Assembly: GCF_009861505.1 (NCBI RefSeq)
Contig: NZ_WTFT01000025.1
Coordinates: 135,451 to 199,450, forward strand
Reading direction: 5' to 3'
From: Pseudomonas izuensis
Lineage (GTDB): Bacteria > Pseudomonadota > Gammaproteobacteria > Pseudomonadales > Pseudomonadaceae
Length of the DNA stretch: 64,000 nucleotides
In this document: one piece after another, positions 50,515-59,341 of the stretch
How the letters are laid out: the number at the start of each line of letters is the position of its first letter
How positions within the stretch are numbered: position 1 is the stretch's first letter
Translations under genes and position numbers: made by a program
The notes under the pieces: generated by a model
Database searches by the model: none
Seen by the model: only the letters and a program-made list of their open reading frames with translations
What the model was told of the DNA's origin: nothing

Positions 50515-51009
50515 ATGAACACTGCCCTGAACCTAGTCGACGAGCTCGCCCCGGCAATAGCCCAGCGCGCCCATGAGGATGCACTCATCACCGAAGCCCT
50601 GCAGTTACTGGATCAACGCTACTTCCAGCGCGGCGAACTGCTGTTGACCCCTTCCGACGCTGCAGCCTACCTGAAACTGCGGCTCGCCCCTTACCAACAC
50701 GAGGTGTTCGCGCTGCTTTGCCTGGACTCACGCCATCGCGTGCTGAGCTTTGACGAACTGTTCACCGGCAGCATCGACGGCGCCTCCGTCTATCCACGCG
50801 AGGTCGTGATCAAGGCGCTGGAGCACAACGCCGCCGCCGTGATCTTCAGTCATAACCACCCTTCCGGTTGCCCGGAACCGAGCCCCGCCGATCGGGTACT
50901 CACCAAACGCCTGACGGAGGCCCTGGCCCTGGTTGAGGTGCGCGTCCTGGACCACATCATCGTCGGCTCAGGCACCCCGCTTTCACTCGCCGAAAATGGC
51001 TGGATCTGA
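50515..51009 (+). CDS. radC: RadC family JAB-domain protein
   Basis: The 164-residue protein is a RadC/JAMM-type protein: LLLTPSDAAAYLKLRLAPYQHEVFALLCLDSRHRVLSFDELFTGSIDGASVYPREVVIKALEHNAAAVIFSHNHPSGCPEPSPADRVLTKRL has the metal set (H-x-H then D) in SHNHPSGxxxPSxAD. Many mobile elements carry such a short form without the N-terminal helix-hairpin-helix domain. The biochemical role is unsettled. GAGGA lies upstream of the ATG at 50515. Confidence 0.9.
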   Translation: MNTALNLVDELAPAIAQRAHEDALITEALQLLDQRYFQRGELLLTPSDAAAYLKLRLAPYQHEVFALLCLDSRHRVLSFDELFTGSIDGASVYPREVVIKALEHNAAAVIFSHNHPSGCPEPSPADRVLTKRLTEALALVEVRVLDHIIVGSGTPLSLAENGWI

Positions 51010-51076
51010 CAGCCCATCTCTGCCTCGGAGGTCACCGCCAATTTTGGGGTGGCCTCTACGCCAATGGAGAGCCATC

Positions 51077-51790
51077 ATGCACCTATCCTTTCGCAATCCC
51101 TTCCTACGCGGTTTCAGCGATCTGAGCTACGAACGTGTCGTCCAGATCAATTACGCCGACAATTCTCCACCCTGCTACCGCCCTCTGCACCCAACACAAA
51201 CTCAGCTGCCCAGCGAGGCCATCAATTTCCAGCCGTGTGTATTCGACGACAACTGCGCGGTCATCACCGACGGCCACAGCGTGCCCGGACTTGTCCGTAT
51301 GCGCTGCCCAGCCGACGGTCTAGTGAGTAGCGTGCTCTACCAGATGATCGGCCATCACCGTGGACATCCGATGCATCTCGGCGACCTCCCCAACGAGGAA
51401 GCAGCACGCACTCTGATCGAGCTGTTGTCCTTTTCCACGGGACACTACAGCCGTAGTTGGGAGATCAGTTCTGCCCACTTGCCAACGGCGGAATTCGAGT
51501 ACCTGCAAGAGCGCGCTTGGCACCCTTCACCGACAGGCTTCTTCGAGTGCTTCGAACTCAGCAGTAGCCATGCCGTCGGGTGCAAGCTGTACTCGACCCC
51601 CTGGAGCATGGAGGCCGAAGGAGACAGCATCTGCAGCGCCGATGAAGTCAGAGCACGCATGTGCGATGACGATGTCCCGCCCGTGTTGTTGCAGCTGTTG
51701 CTGCTGGCAGGTCACGCCGACACCCGCTTGTTGATCTTTGACCCCGACGCAGCGCCAATTCCGGAGCTGTCGCTATTCACTGAAGATTGA
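51077..51790 (+). CDS. Conserved ICE protein of unknown function
   Basis: The 237-residue product has no motif I recognise. It is rich in aromatic and acidic residues, with several cysteines (PCYRPL, QPCVFDDNCAVI, MRCPADG) and no signal peptide or membrane segment. GGAGA precedes the ATG at 51077. A strong terminator follows, so it closes the DUF3577-radC unit. Confidence 0.65.
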   Translation: MHLSFRNPFLRGFSDLSYERVVQINYADNSPPCYRPLHPTQTQLPSEAINFQPCVFDDNCAVITDGHSVPGLVRMRCPADGLVSSVLYQMIGHHRGHPMHLGDLPNEEAARTLIELLSFSTGHYSRSWEISSAHLPTAEFEYLQERAWHPSPTGFFECFELSSSHAVGCKLYSTPWSMEAEGDSICSADEVRARMCDDDVPPVLLQLLLLAGHADTRLLIFDPDAAPIPELSLFTED

Positions 51791-51793
51791 CCC

Positions 51794-51818
51794 AAGGCGC
51801 CCAACAGGGCGCCTTTTT
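51794..51818 (+). terminator. Strong rho-independent terminator before the transfer genes
   Basis: AAGGCGCCC and GGGCGCCTT pair around AACA, followed by TTTC. It separates the processing genes from the type IV secretion operon. Confidence 0.85.
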
Positions 51819-51921
51819 CATGAGTGCTTCACGGTAATCCGGACGGCCAGATTCGTTTTTTCGGTAGGAGCGCGGCTCGCGCTTTCGCCAAGGTAGCGGC
51901 AACTTCTGTCGAGACCCGGAC

Positions 51922-52431
51922 ATGCATACCCCCACACTCCTTGCCCTCGGACTGATGATCGCGCTGACCGGCTGTAACACGTCCCCACCGGCGCCAGCCC
52001 CAGCGGCGCCACCAGTATCGCCGGCCTCACTGCAGAAGCAGAAACCCACGCTACCCAAATGGGTCCGCCAGGACCGATACACCCTGGTCAATACACAACC
52101 GACCCTGGAGCAGCGCCAACCGCTGTATCAGCTCATCAACGTGCAGATCGCGCCTGCTCTGCACGCGAATGTCGGTGAGGCACTGCGTCACGTGCTGCAA
52201 CGGTCGGGCTACTCACTCTGCCCCGACAGCGCGGCGGTGGATCGGTTGTTCAGCCGTCCCCTACCTGCCGTGCACCACCAACTCGGACCGATTTCGCTGC
52301 TGGACGCCTTGACCATCATCGGTGGGCCGGCCTGGAGGATCAACATCGACCTGATCGACCGGACCGTCTGCTACACCCTCCGCTCGCCACAGCCCAAACC
52401 GCTACTCTCGACATCGGAGATTGCACCATGA
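51922..52431 (+). CDS. PilL-like lipoprotein (TIGR03748)
   Basis: The 169-residue protein has a lipoprotein signal (ALGLMIALTGC, Cys17) and a proline-rich linker. A short domain follows with LYQLINVQIAPALHANVGEALRHVLQRSGYSLCPD, as in the N-terminal domain of PilL proteins of conjugative elements. It would sit in the outer membrane or periplasm as part of the MPF_G apparatus. It is the first gene of the transfer operon and overlaps the next by 4 bases. Confidence 0.8.
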   Translation: MHTPTLLALGLMIALTGCNTSPPAPAPAAPPVSPASLQKQKPTLPKWVRQDRYTLVNTQPTLEQRQPLYQLINVQIAPALHANVGEALRHVLQRSGYSLCPDSAAVDRLFSRPLPAVHHQLGPISLLDALTIIGGPAWRINIDLIDRTVCYTLRSPQPKPLLSTSEIAP

Positions 52432-53096
52432 AGGTCCACCGCTTTCAGGCCCTAGTGATCGGCGGCCTGTGCCTGGGCGCCGCCGTGCTGGCTGGCGCGA
52501 CGTACAACCAACACCAGCAATTGGCCGAACTCCAGGCCGCAGCCCGTAGTGTCCCTGCCGACCCAGTTCCCGCATTGCGGCGCGACGTCGACGCGCTCGG
52601 CAATACGCTTACGACACTGCAACCGCAGGTGGCGGCGCTAAGAGACGCACAAGCTCAGCACGCCTCGGCGCAGACGACATTCAGCCAGCAGTTGGAAGAG
52701 ATGGCCGCGTCGCTTAAGGCCGTTCAAGCGGCACCGAGTGGGCCGAGTAGCGCCGACTTCAGTGCACTGGAACAGAGGATTGGCAAAACAGAAATTGCGC
52801 TTGAAACCCTGTCGGCACGAACCTCCGTGCCAGCTGCCGACACACGGCCCACGACGCCCGTAGGCCAGAAAACCAAGGCCAAAGCCCCGGCGCCGCCATT
52901 GACCCTGCTGGGTATCGAGACCCGAGGCGCGGTGCGGTTCGTTGCGGCCCTGCCCACCGGCGCCCATTCGCTGTCGACCGTGCACCTGCTGCTGCCCGGC
53001 GACAGCCTGAACGGATGGCAGCTGCGCGCGATCCGTGAGGACGAGGCGGTGTTCCACGTCCCTGGTCATGGCGACCGCACACTGCCCCTGCCGTGA
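52428..53096 (+). CDS. Coiled-coil inner-membrane transfer protein
   Basis: The 222-residue product has an N-terminal membrane anchor (about residues 7-27) and a long coiled coil (about 30-130). After a Pro/Thr linker, a small C-terminal domain (LTLLGIETRGAVRFVAALPTG... VHLLLPGDSLNGWQLRAI) follows. It resembles the transfer protein found after PilL in related ICEs. The exact role is unknown; a periplasm-spanning structural part is likely. Confidence 0.65.
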   Translation: MKVHRFQALVIGGLCLGAAVLAGATYNQHQQLAELQAAARSVPADPVPALRRDVDALGNTLTTLQPQVAALRDAQAQHASAQTTFSQQLEEMAASLKAVQAAPSGPSSADFSALEQRIGKTEIALETLSARTSVPAADTRPTTPVGQKTKAKAPAPPLTLLGIETRGAVRFVAALPTGAHSLSTVHLLLPGDSLNGWQLRAIREDEAVFHVPGHGDRTLPLP

Positions 53097-53106
53097 AGAG
53101 GTTCTT

Positions 53107-53826
53107 ATGCTGCGACTTTCCGTCCTCTCGCTGATCCTGCTCCCCACCTGCCTGCTGGCAGAACCAAGATGGAGTGCACCGAACAGGCTCGGTTCAGACC
53201 AAGAATACAGCGAGCGGGCGCCGCTGGATCGGCAGCCGTCGGTCGCGACGCAGGCCAAAGTGTGGGGACTATCGGATGACGAGTGGGCCACGTTCGAGCG
53301 ACTGCAGACTGGGCCACGGCACTACTGGTCGCCACAGCTCGACCCTCTCACCACTCTGGGTGTGGAGGCCGAATCTGAGCAGGAGCGACAACGCTACGCC
53401 GAACTGCAAGTTCGCCTCGAAGCCAAACGCGCAGAACGCGAGCTGGCTTACCAGAAGACCTACACCGCCGCCTGGGCACGCCTGTTCCCCGGAATGCTGC
53501 CGGTGCAGGGGCTGGCCGATGAGCCCGCAACGTCGAGCAACACCCGTTATGCTCTGTTCGTGGAAGAACGCTGTCCAGCCTGCACGACCAGCACTCAGCA
53601 GTGGCTTCGTGCCGGCGCCCGCCTGGACGTGTACCTGGTGGGCAGCCAGGGTGACGACGAGAGTCTCCGACACTGGGCGCGTGACGCAGGCATTACCCCA
53701 GCCCAAGTCAGCAGCGGCCAGGTCACCCTCAATCACGACCGCGGCCGATGGTTCGCCCTGGGTGCTACCCGCCCGTTGCCGGCGCGCTTTCAGCAGGTGG
53801 ACGGGAAATGGCAGCGCGTCGACTGA
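53107..53826 (+). CDS. TIGR03759 family ICE protein with CxxC motif
   Basis: The 239-residue product has a signal peptide (MLRLSVLSLILLPTCLLA) and the TIGR03759 segment WGLSDDEWATFERLQTGPRHYWSPQLDPLTTLGVEAESEQERQRYAELQVRLEAKRAERELAYQ. A thioredoxin-like part follows, RYALFVEERCPACTTSTQQWL (C156, C159). It is periplasmic and could support disulfide formation or assembly of the secretion channel. The next gene starts inside its 3' end. Confidence 0.82.
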   Translation: MLRLSVLSLILLPTCLLAEPRWSAPNRLGSDQEYSERAPLDRQPSVATQAKVWGLSDDEWATFERLQTGPRHYWSPQLDPLTTLGVEAESEQERQRYAELQVRLEAKRAERELAYQKTYTAAWARLFPGMLPVQGLADEPATSSNTRYALFVEERCPACTTSTQQWLRAGARLDVYLVGSQGDDESLRHWARDAGITPAQVSSGQVTLNHDRGRWFALGATRPLPARFQQVDGKWQRVD

Positions 53827-54362
53827 TCCTCATGCTGGCCTTGACCGGCGTGACCGTCGTCCAGGCGGAGACCCTGCCTCCGCCCGCGTACCAGTTGGCC
53901 GCCGCGCGAGCCGGCATCCCCGCCTCGGTGCTTTTCGCCATCGCCCTGCAGGAGAGTGGCACCCCGCTACGCGGTCGTCTCATGCCCTGGCCTTGGACCT
54001 TGAATGTTGCCGGCACACCGCAGCGTTTTGCCAGTCGCGATGAGGCCTGTGCTGCGCTCAGGCTGGAACTCACTCGCCATGACCCCAAGCGTATCGATGT
54101 CGGTCTGGGACAGACCAACCTCGGTTACCATCCGGACCGCTACCCCAGCGCCTGCAATGCACTCGATCCACGCGCGAACTTGGCCGTCACCGCCGAGCTG
54201 CTGCGTGCGCACTATGCCGAGGTGGGTGACTGGATCGTGGCTGCTGGGCGCTATCACCGACCGGCCGGCGGTGCGCCCGCGGCGCGCTACCGTACACAGT
54301 TCAGTCGGCACTGGCAGCGCATCCAAGCGATCGCGTCACTTCGTGGAGGTTCACAGCCATGA
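53808..54362 (+). CDS. Lytic transglycosylase of the transfer apparatus
   Basis: The 184-residue protein has a signal peptide (LILMLALTGVTVVQA) and a Slt/VirB1-like domain: AGIPASVLFAIALQESG (catalytic Glu49), then DVGLGQTNLGYHPDRYPSACNALDPRANLAVTAELLRAHYAEVGDWIVAAGRYHRP. It should open the peptidoglycan for the channel. It overlaps the TIGR03759 gene by 19 bases and the next gene by 4. Confidence 0.88.
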   Translation: MAARRLILMLALTGVTVVQAETLPPPAYQLAAARAGIPASVLFAIALQESGTPLRGRLMPWPWTLNVAGTPQRFASRDEACAALRLELTRHDPKRIDVGLGQTNLGYHPDRYPSACNALDPRANLAVTAELLRAHYAEVGDWIVAAGRYHRPAGGAPAARYRTQFSRHWQRIQAIASLRGGSQP

Positions 54363-54820
54363 GTCTTTCGCGCTTGGCGATGTTGGCCATCGGTCAGTGG
54401 CTGTCCCTCGCCGCCTTCCATGCCCCCGCCAATCCCCTGCCCGATGCCGTCTTGGAGTTGCCCACCCCCGACAAAGCCCCAGATCCACGCGCGCTGAACT
54501 GGGTGCTGCCGGTGCACAGCACGCACCTCACTCCAGGTGTCGTGCCGCGCAGAGTGCTGAACCTGCCAGGCATCACACCGCTATTCATGGTGGGGCAGGA
54601 TTCCGTCTCCCTGGAATGGTTATCGCAGCATGCTCAAGCCCTGCAGGACCTGGGCGCCAGCGGTCTAGCCGTTGAAGTCGCCGACGCTCAGAGCCTGCGC
54701 CGCATCCAGGCGACAGCCCCCGGGTTGAGCATCTGGCCGGTAAGTGGCGATGACATCGCCGAACGGCTGGAGCTGGGGCACTACCCGGTCCTCATCACAC
54801 CCACCGGCCTGGAACAATGA
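54359..54820 (+). CDS. TIGR03765 family ICE protein
   Basis: The 153-residue product has a signal peptide and matches TIGR03765 (PFL_4695 type): VLPVHSTHLTPGVVPRRVLNLPGITPLFMVGQDSVSLEWLSQHAQALQDLGASGLAVEVADAQSLRRIQATAPGLSIWPVSGDDIAERLELGHYPVLIT. It regularly precedes the coupling ATPase in this ICE family. The function is unknown; periplasmic location is likely. Confidence 0.82.
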   Translation: MSLSRLAMLAIGQWLSLAAFHAPANPLPDAVLELPTPDKAPDPRALNWVLPVHSTHLTPGVVPRRVLNLPGITPLFMVGQDSVSLEWLSQHAQALQDLGASGLAVEVADAQSLRRIQATAPGLSIWPVSGDDIAERLELGHYPVLITPTGLEQ

Positions 54821-54829
54821 GGGATCATC

Positions 54830-56956
54830 ATGGGTGACCATGCGATGGAGTCACTGTTGCGCCCAGCGGTTGAGCTGTACACCGTGGGCATCTGCGCCGG
54901 TGCCGGCGCCCTTTGCCTGCACTCGCCCTGGGCAGTAGCACTATCGCCAGAGGTGGGTATGGGCATGGCTCTGGCTTACACCGCGTTCGGCATCAAGCGC
55001 CTCAACGAGGCTCGGATTGTCCTGCGCTATCGGCACAACATCCGTCGCCTGCCGCGCTACTCGCTGACCAGCCGACAGATTCCGGTGAGCCGCCAGCGTC
55101 TGTTCATGGGGCGTGGCTTCCGCTGGACTCGCCTGCACACCCAGCGCCTGCTCGAAGCTCAGGACCCGGCGCTGGCCTGCTATGTGAACCAGTCGGTGGC
55201 CTATCAGTGGGCCAGGCGTCTGGAGTGTCTGCTGGAAAAGGCGCCTTCAGGGCTCTCGCTGCTGTCCCGCCTCACCGCCTGGGACAACCCACTCAATCCG
55301 GTGCGCCCGCTGCCACCGGTTGGGGGCTCGCCGCTGCTGCACGGCGTTGAGCCGAGTGAGCAGGAAGCCACCTTGCCGTTGGGTGAGCGTGTTGGGCACA
55401 CCCTGGTGCTGGGCACCACCCGGGTCGGCAAGACACGCCTGGCGGAGGTCTACATCACCCAGGACATCCACCGGCCAACCCAAGAGGTGGTGATTGTCTT
55501 CGACCCCAAGGGCGACGCCGACCTACTCAAGCGCATGTACGTGGAGGCACGGCGCGCCGGCCGCGAACACGAATTCTACGTCTTTCACCTCGGGTGGCCG
55601 GAAATCTCCGCACGCTACAACGCCGTCGGCCGCTTCGGTCGCATCTCGGAAGTGGCTACCCGTATCGCCGGACAGTTAAGCGGCGAAGGCAACTCCGCAG
55701 CATTTCGCGAGTTCGCTTGGCGATTTGTGAACATCATTGCCCGGGCGCTGATTGAACTGGGCCGTCGTCCAGACTACCTGCAGATCCAGCGCCATGTGGT
55801 GAACATCGACGCGCTGTTCATCGAATACGCCCAACATTTCTTTGCCCACCACGACGCGCAGGCCTGGGAAGCGATCGTGCAAATCGAGGGTCGCCTCAAT
55901 GAGAAGAATGTGCCGCGGCATATGATCGGCCGAGAAAAGCGTGTGGTTGCCATCGAGCAGTATCTGGCTGCGAAGCGCATCTTTGACCCGGTGATGGATG
56001 GTCTGCGTTCGGCCGTGCGTTATGACCGCACCTACTTCGACAAGATTGTCGCCTCGCTACTGCCCCTGTTGGAAAAGCTCACCAGTGGCAAGACGGCGCA
56101 ACTGCTGGCCCCCAACTACACCGACCTTGACGATCCGCGGCCGATTTTCGATTGGCTGCAGATCATCCGTAAACGCGGCATCGTCTATGTCGGGCTGGAT
56201 GCCCTGTCCGACGCCGAAGTTGCCGCCGCTGTCGGTAATTCGATGTTCGCCGACCTGGTCTCCGTCGCCGGTCACATCTACAAGCACGGCATCGATCACG
56301 GCCTGCCGGGTTCCTCCAGCGCGGCGGACAAGGTGCCGATCAACCTGCATGCCGACGAGTTCAACGAGCTGATGGGGGATGAATTCATCCCGCTGATCAA
56401 CAAGGGCGGCGGTGCGGGTATCCAGGTTACTGCCTACACCCAAACCTTGAGTGACATTGAGGCGCGCATCGGCAGCCGGGCCAAAGCCGGCCAGGTCATC
56501 GGCAACTTCAACACCCTGCAGATGCTCCGTGTACGGGAAACCGCCACCGCGGAACTGCTGACCAATCAACTGCCGAAGGTCAATGTGCAGACACGGACTT
56601 TAGTCTCTGGGGCGACGGACACCGCGGATCCCGAGGCCCGTACGGACTTCACTTCGTCCTCTCAGGATCGTGTCACCACCGCCGCGGTGCCGTTGATAGA
56701 ACCCGCACACATCATCGCCCTACCCAAGGGACAGATGTTTTCATTCCAGGAAGGCGGGCAACTGTGGAAGGTGCGCATGCCGCTGCCCACGCCGGCCAGC
56801 GACGATGCGATGCCGGCGGATCTGCAGGCCCTGGCCGCGTGCATGCGCGACTCATACAACGCCAATGCGGGTAATTGGTGGACCAATGCGGGAGGCGCAC
56901 CGACAGCCGACTTCGATCCCGAAATGCCACCGCCTGGGCGTAGACGCGCATCGTAA
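54830..56956 (+). CDS. Type IV coupling ATPase TraD (SXT/TOL type)
   Basis: The 708-residue VirD4-like ATPase (TIGR03743) has N-terminal membrane segments (about residues 15-50), Walker A LVLGTTRVGKTRLAEVYI near residue 198 and VVIVFDPKGDADLLKRM. INLHADEFNELMGDEFIPLINKGGGAGIQVTAYTQTLSDIEARIGS serves as Walker B and the sensor region. It brings the relaxase-DNA complex to the secretion channel. The ATG at 54830 is used; ATG 54845 is possible. It sits in the standard place between TIGR03765 and TIGR03747. Confidence 0.93.
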   Translation: MGDHAMESLLRPAVELYTVGICAGAGALCLHSPWAVALSPEVGMGMALAYTAFGIKRLNEARIVLRYRHNIRRLPRYSLTSRQIPVSRQRLFMGRGFRWTRLHTQRLLEAQDPALACYVNQSVAYQWARRLECLLEKAPSGLSLLSRLTAWDNPLNPVRPLPPVGGSPLLHGVEPSEQEATLPLGERVGHTLVLGTTRVGKTRLAEVYITQDIHRPTQEVVIVFDPKGDADLLKRMYVEARRAGREHEFYVFHLGWPEISARYNAVGRFGRISEVATRIAGQLSGEGNSAAFREFAWRFVNIIARALIELGRRPDYLQIQRHVVNIDALFIEYAQHFFAHHDAQAWEAIVQIEGRLNEKNVPRHMIGREKRVVAIEQYLAAKRIFDPVMDGLRSAVRYDRTYFDKIVASLLPLLEKLTSGKTAQLLAPNYTDLDDPRPIFDWLQIIRKRGIVYVGLDALSDAEVAAAVGNSMFADLVSVAGHIYKHGIDHGLPGSSSAADKVPINLHADEFNELMGDEFIPLINKGGGAGIQVTAYTQTLSDIEARIGSRAKAGQVIGNFNTLQMLRVRETATAELLTNQLPKVNVQTRTLVSGATDTADPEARTDFTSSSQDRVTTAAVPLIEPAHIIALPKGQMFSFQEGGQLWKVRMPLPTPASDDAMPADLQALAACMRDSYNANAGNWWTNAGGAPTADFDPEMPPPGRRRAS

Positions 56957-56991
56957 ACGCCTCGACAGTAACCGAGTACTGTGGAGCCCAT

Positions 56992-57720
56992 ATGCCCACC
57001 ACCCCAGCCAGCTCACCTGCTGCACAGAAACGTCCGGGGCTCATATTCGGCACGGTCGAACTGTGCTTACGGCTACTCGGCCTGCTGTTCGCTTCGCTGC
57101 TGTTCTCCATCGTGCTGGAGTTCGTCGGCCTGCTGTGGTTCTGGCCGGAACAGGGCTGGCATCACAGCCATACCATGTGGTTGAGTGAGCTGGGCTGGCT
57201 CAGTAGCCATTTCAAGAGTTCCCTGCTCGTGCAAGAACCGGCACAAGCAACCGCCAAAGTACTTCAACACCTCAACGACTGGGTCGTGGTCCGCTCCGGA
57301 TGGGCACAATCCGACGCCCAACTGAAGCTACTCAGTCGAGAGGCGTCACTGCAGGGGCAGTTTGCCCAAGTATACGTCGTGCTGCAGGACTACTTGCTGG
57401 CAGCCTTGTTCACGGTCTTCACTTTCGTGGTTCGCCTGGCCGTCCTCACCCTGGCCATGCCCCTGTTCCTGCTCGCCGTGATCACCGGTGCCGTCGATGG
57501 CTTGATGCGACGCGACCTTCGCAAGTTTGGGGCGGACCGGGAAAGCAGCTTTGTTTATCACCGAGCGAAGCGGACATTACTGCCACTGACGGTGAGCCCC
57601 TGGGTGATCTATCTATCTCTACCCTGGTCGCTCAATCCGAACTGGGTGCTGCTCCCATGCGCGACGCTACTCGGCTGCATGGTCGCCATTACTGCGGCGA
57701 CTTTCAAAAAGTATCTCTGA
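56992..57720 (+). CDS. TIGR03747 (DUF4400) ICE membrane protein
   Basis: The 242-residue protein has four or so membrane segments (about 20-45, 125-150, 155-175, 200-235) and the family features SIVLEFVGLLWFWPEQGWHHS and DGLMRRDLRKFGADRESSFVYHRAK. It is an inner-membrane component near the coupling ATPase in MPF_G systems. It is the last gene before a 255-base gap. Confidence 0.85.
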   Translation: MPTTPASSPAAQKRPGLIFGTVELCLRLLGLLFASLLFSIVLEFVGLLWFWPEQGWHHSHTMWLSELGWLSSHFKSSLLVQEPAQATAKVLQHLNDWVVVRSGWAQSDAQLKLLSREASLQGQFAQVYVVLQDYLLAALFTVFTFVVRLAVLTLAMPLFLLAVITGAVDGLMRRDLRKFGADRESSFVYHRAKRTLLPLTVSPWVIYLSLPWSLNPNWVLLPCATLLGCMVAITAATFKKYL

Positions 57721-57975
57721 TCACTCACCTTTCACCTTTAAAAGCTGACGAAACAGTGCAGTAGAGATCTGCAGTGTCCAGCGCACCGTTATGCACAGAA
57801 AAATTCGCCTTCCGGTCAATTAGTTGGCCTGTTTACTAATCTCCCGCGCATCGATTTGCCTTGAAACCAATCTATCAAGACCCGTGTAAAGCGATGGTCC
57901 GCCAATCCTTTAAGGTCATGTCAACACCTGTCTAATACATCAAGGTGAATGCCAGATTCTCGGCTGGATTTCGCC
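57721..57975 (+). promoter_or_regulatory. Intergenic gap, probable promoter of the second transfer operon
   Basis: No gene is seen. The gap splits the TraD block from the RAQPRD-TraC block, so a promoter is expected here. I could not single out a convincing -35/-10 pair or operator. Confidence 0.35.
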
Positions 57976-58302
57976 ATGATCTCTTCACGCTACCCGCTGC
58001 TACTTGCTTGCTTTGTGACGCTATCTGCCGCTGCACAGGATGCTCGCGAGCGTTCGGACCTAAGCCTTATGCAGCGGCAGATCACTGTCATCGAGCAGTT
58101 GGCCGATCGTGCGCGCATTAGCCAGGTCGATGTCGAAACGTCTCGGTATTACTTCGACTACCCGAGGTTCGTAGCGGACCTCGAGCGCATGCGCCGCGGG
58201 ATCAGCAAGTACCTGTCGCCCTCCCGAGCGCAGCCAGCTGACTTGGTCGAGCTGACCGCTGATTACCATGCTGAAGCGCCCCACTCGAGCCCCCTCCGAT
58301 GA
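57976..58302 (+). CDS. RAQPRD family ICE protein (TIGR01690)
   Basis: The 108-residue product has a signal peptide (MISSRYPLLLACFVTLSAAA) and the family segment MQRQITVIEQLADRARISQVDVETSRYYFDYPRFVADLERMRRGISKYLSPSRAQPADL, in which the name-giving RAQPRD reads RAQPAD. The ATG at 57976 gives an intact signal peptide; 57949 is an alternative. It is periplasmic, probably a small structural part. Confidence 0.85.
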   Translation: MISSRYPLLLACFVTLSAAAQDARERSDLSLMQRQITVIEQLADRARISQVDVETSRYYFDYPRFVADLERMRRGISKYLSPSRAQPADLVELTADYHAEAPHSSPLR

Positions 58303-58538
58303 GCATGACTGACGCCCAACTCAGCGCGTTTTCTGCCGTTTCTGGGTTTACCCCGCAGCTCAGTTCGATGCTGTGGCGCTCCTCGGTTCTGGTGCTGGCG
58401 TTGCTCTGGTGCTCTTGGGCCCTGTGGACCGGCTACCGCGGCTGGGCGGCCGGCAACATTAATTTCGGCGCGCTTGGCGGCAGCACTTTGCGCCTCGCTC
58501 TCGTCTTGATCGTGCTGATGTTTTTCATGTTGTCGTAA
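58299..58538 (+). CDS. TIGR03758 small membrane protein
   Basis: The 79-residue protein has two hydrophobic helices (about 24-44 and 60-78), with the family features LSAFSAVSGFTP and LWCSWALWTGYRGWAAG. It overlaps the RAQPRD gene by 4 bases. It is an inner-membrane part of the MPF_G channel. Confidence 0.8.
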   Translation: MSMTDAQLSAFSAVSGFTPQLSSMLWRSSVLVLALLWCSWALWTGYRGWAAGNINFGALGGSTLRLALVLIVLMFFMLS

Positions 58539-58554
58539 TTCAGGAGACCTTGCC

Positions 58555-58932
58555 ATGAACTTCTCCCGCCGTTGCCAGCGCCCGCTCGCCATGCTGCAAG
58601 ATACGTGTTCCAAAGCCCTGCTCGGTGGTCTGGTGCTGCTGAGTTCCACGCTCGCCTGGGCTGACCTGCCGACCATGGAAGCGCCCTCCCGTGGCGAAGG
58701 TGCGGGGCTGATTGACACCATCAAGAACTATGCCTACGACGGCGGCATTCTGCTTGGGTTGCTGATCGCTACCCTCGCGTTCCTGGGCGTGGCCTGGCAT
58801 TCGCTCACTGTTTACGCCGACGTGCAGAACCAGCGTAAAACCTGGAAAGACCTCGGCGCCGTGGTCGGTGTCGGCGCACTGCTGGTGGTGGTAATTCTGT
58901 GGTTTCTGACCAAAGCCGCCACGATTCTGTGA
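58555..58932 (+). CDS. TIGR03745 pilin-like membrane protein
   Basis: The 125-residue product has a signal peptide-like N-terminus ending near SSTLAWA, a short periplasmic part (DLPTMEAPSRGEG), and two membrane helices (about 60-80 and 98-120). Size and layout fit a VirB2-like conjugative pilin. That assignment is inferred from layout and place; family membership is better supported. Confidence 0.82.
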   Translation: MNFSRRCQRPLAMLQDTCSKALLGGLVLLSSTLAWADLPTMEAPSRGEGAGLIDTIKNYAYDGGILLGLLIATLAFLGVAWHSLTVYADVQNQRKTWKDLGAVVGVGALLVVVILWFLTKAATIL

Positions 58933-58939
58933 GGTCACC

Positions 58940-59341
58940 ATGTCCGAGACCCCGACCACCCTGCCTGACGGCACGCTGACCTTCCTGCCGGAGCGCCTCA
59001 ATCGTGACCCGGCCGTCCTGCGTGGCCTCACCAACGACGAGATGTGGGTTGCGCTGATTGTCGGCGCCACGCTCGGAGTGATCCTCGGCGCGCCACTGGC
59101 GGTGGTCACCGTCTCCATTGCTACCCTCCCTACCTGCATGTTCCTGTGCATGGCATTGGTGTTGCTCGGCGGCGGTAAGCTGCTGCGCCGGGCCAAGCGT
59201 GCCCGCCCCGAAACCTGGCTGTACCGGCGTTTACAGTGGCAGTTGGCGGTGCACTGGGGAATCGGTACCAGCCAACTGATCCTGCATTCCGGCCCCTGGA
59301 CCGTCCGCCGTACGCGCCGGCATGTGAGGACCGCAACATGA
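58940..59341 (+). CDS. TIGR03750 family ICE membrane protein (VirB3-like place)
   Basis: The 133-residue protein begins TTLPDGTLTFLPERLNRDPAVLRGLTNDEMW and has two adjacent hydrophobic helices (about 38-80). A basic cytoplasmic part with RRLQWQLAVHWG follows. This fits TIGR03750 and a VirB3/TraL-like role in the inner membrane. It overlaps the next gene by 4 bases. Confidence 0.82.
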   Translation: MSETPTTLPDGTLTFLPERLNRDPAVLRGLTNDEMWVALIVGATLGVILGAPLAVVTVSIATLPTCMFLCMALVLLGGGKLLRRAKRARPETWLYRRLQWQLAVHWGIGTSQLILHSGPWTVRRTRRHVRTAT